Positions 16,283-19,602 of a stretch of 19,602 nucleotides of DNA are shown piece by piece. Below the pieces are notes generated by a model that did not search any database, was not told where the DNA came from, and was given only the letters and a program-made list of their open reading frames with translations. Every line of letters begins with the position of its first letter. Position 1 is the stretch's first letter. Where the stretch lies: contig CAMVJF010000008.1 of NCBI GenBank assembly GCA_947167725.1, positions 1 through 19,602 on the forward strand, read 5' to 3'. The DNA comes from an uncultured Clostridia bacterium. Its GTDB lineage: Bacteria > Bacillota > Clostridia > Oscillospirales > Oscillospiraceae. The position numbers and the translations under genes are program-made.

Positions 16283-16585
16283 TTATTTCCCGCTCTTCTT
16301 CTGTTTTTTTCCGGTCGTCAGGCTGCGCCGGCAGCGCGGGCAGCTGGCAGCGGAAAGGGCGCCGAGAAAAATGATCTTGCCGCAGTGGGGGCAGCGGCAT
16401 TCGCGCACGATGATCCACACCATGGCGGCAAACAGCGCGACCGTCGTCACGGTGAAAAAGAGCTTGAGCGTGAGATAGCTCATCGGTGTGAAAACGCTGC
16501 CGACGCAGGCGAGGAGCGCGCCGATCATCACCGTGCGAAGTCTCAGACGCGCCGCAACAAAGCTGTTCGAGCCGAGATCGCCCAT
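16283..16585 (-). CDS. Small membrane protein with a C-terminal zinc ribbon
   Basis: This 100-residue protein is not recognised by name. Two hydrophobic segments (about 18-35 and 37-60) precede a short cytosolic domain with C65-P-H-C68 and C82-P-R-C85, a zinc ribbon knuckle pair, and a lysine-rich end. A very strong GGGGGAG site 4 bases from the ATG indicates good translation. It lies between parE and parC, 15 and 1 bases from them, so it is co-transcribed with both subunits. A role with the topoisomerase, such as membrane tethering, is speculation. Confidence 0.8.
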   Translation of the reverse strand: MGDLGSNSFVAARLRLRTVMIGALLACVGSVFTPMSYLTLKLFFTVTTVALFAAMVWIIVRECRCPHCGKIIFLGALSAASCPRCRRSLTTGKKQKKSGK

Positions 16586-16600
16586 TTTTCTCCCCCTTCC

Positions 16601-18595
16601 TTACGAAATATCCGCCATGTCAAGATAGCGGTAGCCGACCTCGGCGATGTGGTCCTTTCTGCCGGTGAGATTGTCGCCGAGCAGCAGGTCGAACACCTGC
16701 GCCATCTTCTCGGTGTCCTCGGGCACGACCTTGATCAGACGCCGCGTCTCGGGGTTCATCGTCGTCATCCACATCATCTCCGGGTCGTTCTCGCCGAGGC
16801 CCTTGCTGCGGTTGATGCTCGCCTTCGCGCCGCCCAGGGAATCGAGGATCTCGGCCTTCTCACGGTCGGAGTAAGCAAAATAGGTCTTGCCCTTTGACTC
16901 GATCTCATAGAGCGGAGACTCCGCGATATACACATAGCCTTCGCGGATCAGCGTAGGAACGAGACGGTAGAGCATCGTCAGGATCAGCGTGCGGATCTGG
17001 AAGCCGTCGACGTCGGCATCGGTACAGATGATGATCTTGTTCCAGCGAAGGTTCTCGAGATCGAAGCTCGAGAGATCCTTGGTGTGCTTGTCCTTGACCT
17101 CGACGCCGCAGCCGAGCACCTTGATGAGATCGGTGATGATATCGCTTTTGAAGATACGCACATAGTCGGCCTTGAGGCAGTTGAGGATCTTGCCGCGGAC
17201 GGGCATGATGCCCTGGAATTCCGCGTCTCGCGACTGCTTGCAGGCGCCGAGAGCGGAATCGCCCTCGACGATGTAGATCTCGCGCCGCCCGGCGTCGCGG
17301 CTGCGGCAGTCGACGAACTTCTGGACGCGGTTGGCGATGTCGATGCTGCCGGAGAGCTTTTTCTTCATGCCCTGGCGCGCCTTCTCCGCCGTCTCGCGGC
17401 TGCGCTTGTTGATCAGCACCTGCTCGGCGATGCGGTCGGCCTCGGGCTTGTTTTCAATGAAATAGACCTCGAGCTGCTGCTTGAAGAACTCGGTCATCGC
17501 GCTCTGGATAAAGCGGTTGTTGATGGCCTTCTTCGTCTGGTTCTCATAGGAGGTCTGGGTCGAGAAGCAGTTCGTCACAAGGATGAGACAGTCCTGCACG
17601 TCCTGAAATTTGATCGCGCTCTCGTTCTTCTGATACTTCCCGAGCTTCTTGATGTAGGCGTCGACGGCGTAGACGAAGGCGCTGCGCGCCGCCTTGTCCG
17701 GGGCGCCGCCGTTCTCCAGCCAGGAGGAATTGTGATAGTACTCGATCGCGTTGACCTTGTTGGAAAAGCAGAAGGCCGCCGACAGCTTGACCTTATACTC
17801 CGGCTTGTCCTCGCGGTCGCGGCCGCGGCGCTCGGCGGAGATGAAGACCGGCGCGGTCAGCGCGCCCTCGCCGGCGATCTCGCGGACGTAGTCGGCGATC
17901 CCGTTTTCATAGCGGAATTCCTTTGTCTCGAATCTGCCGCCGCGCTGGACGCGCAGACGGAAGGTCACGCCCGCGTTGACGACGGCCTGCTTGTGCAGGA
18001 CGTCCTCGAAGTACTCCGTGGGGATGTCGATGTCGGTAAAGACCTCCAGATCCGGCCGCCAGCGGATCAGCGTGCCGGTCTTTTTCCGGTCGCTGGGCTC
18101 GACGGAAAGCTCCTCGCCCTTCTTGCCGCAGACTTTGCCCTTCTTAAAGTGGAGCTGGTACCTGTTCCCGTCGCGCCAGACCGTGACGTCCATGTACTCC
18201 GAAGAGTACTGCGTCGCACAGGAGCCGAGGCCGTTAAGTCCGAGGGAATACTCGTAGTCTCCCCCGTCGGTGTTTTTGTATTTTCCTCCCGCGTATAGCT
18301 CGCAGAAAACGAGCTCCCAGTTGAAGCGCTTCTCGACCGGGTTCCAGTCGACCGGGCAGCCGCGGCCGAAGTCCTCGACTTCGATGGATCTGTCCTCGTA
18401 AGTCGTGAGGATGATCGTGTCGCCGTGGCCCTCGCGCGCTTCGTCGATGGAGTTTGAGAGGATCTCGAATACCGCATGCTCGCAGCCGTCCAGCCCGTCA
18501 GAGCCGAAAATGACGCCCGGACGCTTCCGGACGCGATCGGCGCCCTTGAGCTGGGAAATGCTCTCGTTACCGTATGCCGCCCTCGTGTTGCTCAT
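16601..18595 (-). CDS. parE: DNA topoisomerase IV subunit B (ParE/GyrB family)
   Basis: The 664-residue ATPase subunit drives strand passage with the ParC partner encoded downstream. The GHKL fold shows the N-box E44-I-L-S-N48-S-I-D-E, DFGRGCPV at 75-82 and the glycine loop GLNGLG at 119-124. The transducer region carries the QTK loop (353-355). The TOPRIM domain has E444-G-D-S-A and the acidic DADVDG with D526, D528 and D530, which bind Mg2+, and ends with KGLGENDPEMMW. The ATG at 18595 is preferred over a TTG 8 codons upstream because it follows a purine-rich GGAAAGGCAAAGG stretch. The transducer sequence is divergent and the glycine loop has N in place of the usual H (GLHGVG). It is the first gene of its operon. 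Confidence 0.9.
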   Translation of the reverse strand: MSNTRAAYGNESISQLKGADRVRKRPGVIFGSDGLDGCEHAVFEILSNSIDEAREGHGDTIILTTYEDRSIEVEDFGRGCPVDWNPVEKRFNWELVFCELYAGGKYKNTDGGDYEYSLGLNGLGSCATQYSSEYMDVTVWRDGNRYQLHFKKGKVCGKKGEELSVEPSDRKKTGTLIRWRPDLEVFTDIDIPTEYFEDVLHKQAVVNAGVTFRLRVQRGGRFETKEFRYENGIADYVREIAGEGALTAPVFISAERRGRDREDKPEYKVKLSAAFCFSNKVNAIEYYHNSSWLENGGAPDKAARSAFVYAVDAYIKKLGKYQKNESAIKFQDVQDCLILVTNCFSTQTSYENQTKKAINNRFIQSAMTEFFKQQLEVYFIENKPEADRIAEQVLINKRSRETAEKARQGMKKKLSGSIDIANRVQKFVDCRSRDAGRREIYIVEGDSALGACKQSRDAEFQGIMPVRGKILNCLKADYVRIFKSDIITDLIKVLGCGVEVKDKHTKDLSSFDLENLRWNKIIICTDADVDGFQIRTLILTMLYRLVPTLIREGYVYIAESPLYEIESKGKTYFAYSDREKAEILDSLGGAKASINRSKGLGENDPEMMWMTTMNPETRRLIKVVPEDTEKMAQVFDLLLGDNLTGRKDHIAEVGYRYLDMADIS

Positions 18596-18666
18596 AAATG
18601 CCTTTGCCTTTCCATACAATATCTTGTGGGAGTCGGGCTCCTATTATCATTCAAATCTATTTATTT

Positions 18667-18695
18667 AGTATATCAAATCTTTTACCGCTTTTCAA
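18667..18695 (-). promoter_or_regulatory. Sigma-A promoter of the topoisomerase operon
   Basis: On the minus strand TTGAAA (18690-18695) and TATACT (18667-18672) are 17 bases apart. The predicted leader is about 65 bases. The AT-rich stretch around it stands out from the GC-rich genes. Confidence 0.85.
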
Positions 18696-18723
18696 GTCTT
18701 TTGCCCGCCGCCGCAGGAGCATG

Positions 18724-18749
18724 AAAATAGCGGGCCGAAGCCGGCCCGC
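18724..18749 (-). terminator. Second leftward hairpin terminator upstream of parE promoter
   Basis: GCGGGCCG (18730-18737) pairs with CGGCCCGC (18742-18749) over a 4-base loop, followed on the minus strand by TATTTT. It backs up the terminator at 18754-18787 immediately to its right. No gene that would need it is annotated on that strand. Confidence 0.6.
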
Positions 18750-18753
18750 GAAG

Positions 18754-18787
18754 AAAAAACAGGCGGGTCAAATCTGCTTGGCCCGCC
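18754..18787 (-). terminator. Leftward intrinsic terminator
   Basis: On the minus strand GGCGGGCC pairs with GACCCGCC (18780-18787 with 18762-18769, one G:U pair) over a 10-base loop, then TG and six T. On the plus strand there is no T run, so it ends a minus-strand transcript that begins between bofA and here, or reads through from the right. Confidence 0.75.
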
Positions 18788-18910
18788 CGGCGGGAGACGC
18801 GCTCCCACTTGACAATTCTCCGCTTTCGATGTATCCCTATACCTGTAGGCACGGGCATCGTTTTCTGGCGAAGCTCTCTTTCTCTCGCTCCGCCGCGGTC
18901 CTTGTCCGAT
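18757..18910 (-). ncRNA. Candidate structured small RNA ending in the intrinsic terminator
   Basis: The minus strand can fold into a three-way junction. P1 pairs GACAA/UUGUC (18902-18906 with 18811-18815) and CCGC/GCGG (18895-18898 with 18820-18823). P2 pairs GGCGGAGC/GCUUCGCC (18887-18894 with 18867-18874). P3 pairs CGAUG/CAUCG (18856-18860 with 18827-18831) and CCUA/UAGG (18846-18849 with 18836-18839). A GGGAG/CUCCC hairpin (18792-18806) and the terminator at 18754-18787 follow. A TATTCA -10-like box lies at 18910-18915 but no good -35 box. I could not match it to 6S, SRP, RNase P, tmRNA or common riboswitches. The 5' end is a guess. Paired strands also fold on the plus strand, so it might instead be the bofA leader. 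Confidence 0.35.
18809..18837 (+). promoter_or_regulatory. Possible promoter of bofA
   Basis: A perfect TTGACA (18809-18814) is 17 bases from TATCCC (18832-18837), a weak -10 box, giving a leader of about 130 bases before bofA. The -35 box overlaps one strand of the candidate minus-strand RNA. Sporulation sigma sites were not recognised. Confidence 0.35.
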
Positions 18911-18974
18911 GAATAGTGTGCCCGCATTTCGTCCGCGTACGCGCGCCAATTCCTGCCTGTGAAAGGAAAAAACC

Positions 18975-19238
18975 ATGGAATCCGTTTCTTTGATCATCGT
19001 CATCGCCGCGATCGTGCTCGGCGTGATCCTTTTCTTCAAGCTGCTATCCAAACCGATCCGTCTCGTGCTCAAGCTCGCGCTCAACACCGTGATCGGCTTT
19101 GTGATCCTGTGGATCATCAATTTCTTCGGCGGCGAGGTCGGCATTGAGCTCTCGCTCACGCTCATCAACGCGCTCGTCGTCGGCTTTCTGGGAATCCCCG
19201 GCGTGCTGCTGCTCCTGGCGCTGCACTTTCTTCTTTGA
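18975..19238 (+). CDS. bofA: BofA-family (sigma-K processing inhibitor-like) membrane protein
   Basis: The 87-residue protein matches the pro-sigma-K processing inhibitor BofA family: three hydrophobic segments (about 5-20, 31-48, 66-86), the KLLSKPIRLVLKLALNTVIGF centre, NFFGG, and the typical C-terminal GIPGVLLLLAL. In Bacillus BofA holds the SpoIVFB protease inactive in the outer forespore membrane until a signal arrives. In Clostridia lacking that protease pair the role is less clear. An AAGGA site 7 bases before the ATG supports the start. It is the only convincing plus-strand gene here, and is closed by a terminator 18 bases after the stop. Confidence 0.88.
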   Translation: MESVSLIIVIAAIVLGVILFFKLLSKPIRLVLKLALNTVIGFVILWIINFFGGEVGIELSLTLINALVVGFLGIPGVLLLLALHFLL

Positions 19239-19255
19239 TTCGAATACAACGGCAA

Positions 19256-19287
19256 ACGGCCCGGTCGTCGACCGGGTCGTTTCTCTT
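19256..19287. terminator. Bidirectional terminator between bofA and the HAD gene
   Basis: An 11-base-pair stem with one G:U pair (19256-19266 with 19270-19280) and a GTC loop is followed on the plus strand by TTCTCTT. Read on the minus strand it follows the HAD phosphatase stop and is followed by TTTGCCGTT. It serves both convergent genes. Confidence 0.75.
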
Positions 19288-19602
19288 ATCCGAAGATCTC
19301 TCTGAGCAGCGCGGGCAGCTCGGAAAGCGAATAGATGATATAGTCCGGACGAACGTCTTCGCCCGGCGGTCTGCACAAGGGATTGAACCAGCATGTGCGG
19401 ACGCCGGCATTGACGCCGCCCAGGATATCCGAGCTCAGGCTGTCGCCGACGATCAGAGCGTCCTCTCGCCGGAAGCCGGGGATCGCGGCGAAGCAGGCAT
19501 CGAAAAACGCGCGCGACGGCTTGTCGGCGCCGATCAGCTCGGAGATGAAGATGCCCTTGAAATACCCGGAAATATTCGCGCTCGCGAGGCGGCCGCGCTG
19601 TG
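19286..19602 (-). CDS. YjjG-type HAD phosphatase (5' end outside window)
   Basis: The visible 105 C-terminal residues match the HAD-IA subgroup of YjjG-like nucleotidases: FISELIGADKPSRAFFDAC (motif III lysine in the KP pair), then IVGDSLSSDILGGVNAG (motif IV, acidic GDSLxxDI), TCWFNP, and a DYIIYSLSELPALL end. YjjG enzymes hydrolyse nucleoside monophosphates, especially damaged or non-canonical pyrimidines. The nucleophile motif DxDxT and the cap domain are beyond the window. It converges with bofA across a shared terminator. Confidence 0.88.
   Translation of the reverse strand, partial: QRGRLASANISGYFKGIFISELIGADKPSRAFFDACFAAIPGFRREDALIVGDSLSSDILGGVNAGVRTCWFNPLCRPPGEDVRPDYIIYSLSELPALLREIFG

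Noticed and set aside
14443..18298. Long plus-strand open frames opposite parC and parE (14443-16374 and 17084-18298)
   Set aside because: They have the same antisense composition; the topoisomerase motifs are unmistakable on the minus strand.
14044..18595. Calling the topoisomerase pair gyrase (gyrA/gyrB)
   Set aside because: No intact GyrA box is present, the A subunit is short, and the pair is not beside replication-origin genes such as recF or dnaN in this window.
18754..18912. Self-cleaving ribozyme (hammerhead) because of a CGAAA and three stems
   Set aside because: The CUGAUGA core element is missing on either strand at the right place.
18692..19255. Minus-strand open frame opposite bofA
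   Set aside because: It is antisense to a clear BofA protein and runs through hairpins and terminators; no motif is seen.

Overview
The window looks like chromosomal DNA from a GC-rich, low-GC-ancestry Firmicute (class Clostridia, possibly Oscillospirales; the family is a guess). Supporting signs are a BofA sporulation-type membrane protein, a YitT-family membrane protein, Gram-positive style GGAG/AGGA ribosome binding sites, near-consensus sigma-A promoters with extended -10 elements, tRNA genes with encoded CCA ends, and a ParE/ParC-type second topoisomerase pair. Almost everything is transcribed leftwards (minus strand); the only convincing plus-strand gene is bofA near the right end.

Left part (1-2230): a large adenosine-deaminase-superfamily protein, cut by the window edge, lies downstream of a tRNA-Ala gene that has its own strong promoter and intrinsic terminator.

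Polysaccharide locus (2400-10870): reading leftwards from a strong promoter at 10837-10865 come a DegT-type sugar aminotransferase, an initiating sugar-1-phosphate transferase, a GT2 and a GT4 glycosyltransferase, and a long two-part protein (polysaccharide pyruvyl transferase fused to a 2x[4Fe-4S]/FrhB-like module). After a structured 315-base spacer comes a TviB/WbpA-like UDP-HexNAc dehydrogenase. Together they would build and decorate a lipid-linked surface glycan. No flippase, polymerase or exporter gene is in the window. The glycosyltransferase part looks more AT-rich than its surroundings by eye.

Middle (10918-11850): a GtrA-like membrane protein sits behind a tRNA-Gly / terminator / tRNA-Leu cassette, in which the spacer between the two tRNAs is exactly one intrinsic terminator.

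Topoisomerase operon (11848-18700): from a promoter at 18667-18695 run parE, a small membrane zinc-ribbon protein, parC, a YitT-family membrane protein, and a lipoprotein with a transglutaminase-like core whose catalytic cysteine position is serine. Neighbouring genes overlap or are 1-15 bases apart, so this is almost certainly one transcript.

Right end (18724-19602): two tandem leftward hairpin terminators and a region that folds into a three-way junction suggest an unassigned small RNA or structured leader between parE and bofA. bofA follows, then a bidirectional terminator, then the 3' end of a YjjG-type HAD phosphatase.

The least-explained items are the adenosine-deaminase-like fusion protein, the candidate RNA at 18754-18912, the terminator-only tRNA spacer and the Cys-to-Ser transglutaminase-like lipoprotein. 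I saw no CRISPR array, insertion sequence, phage gene or recognisable defence system.
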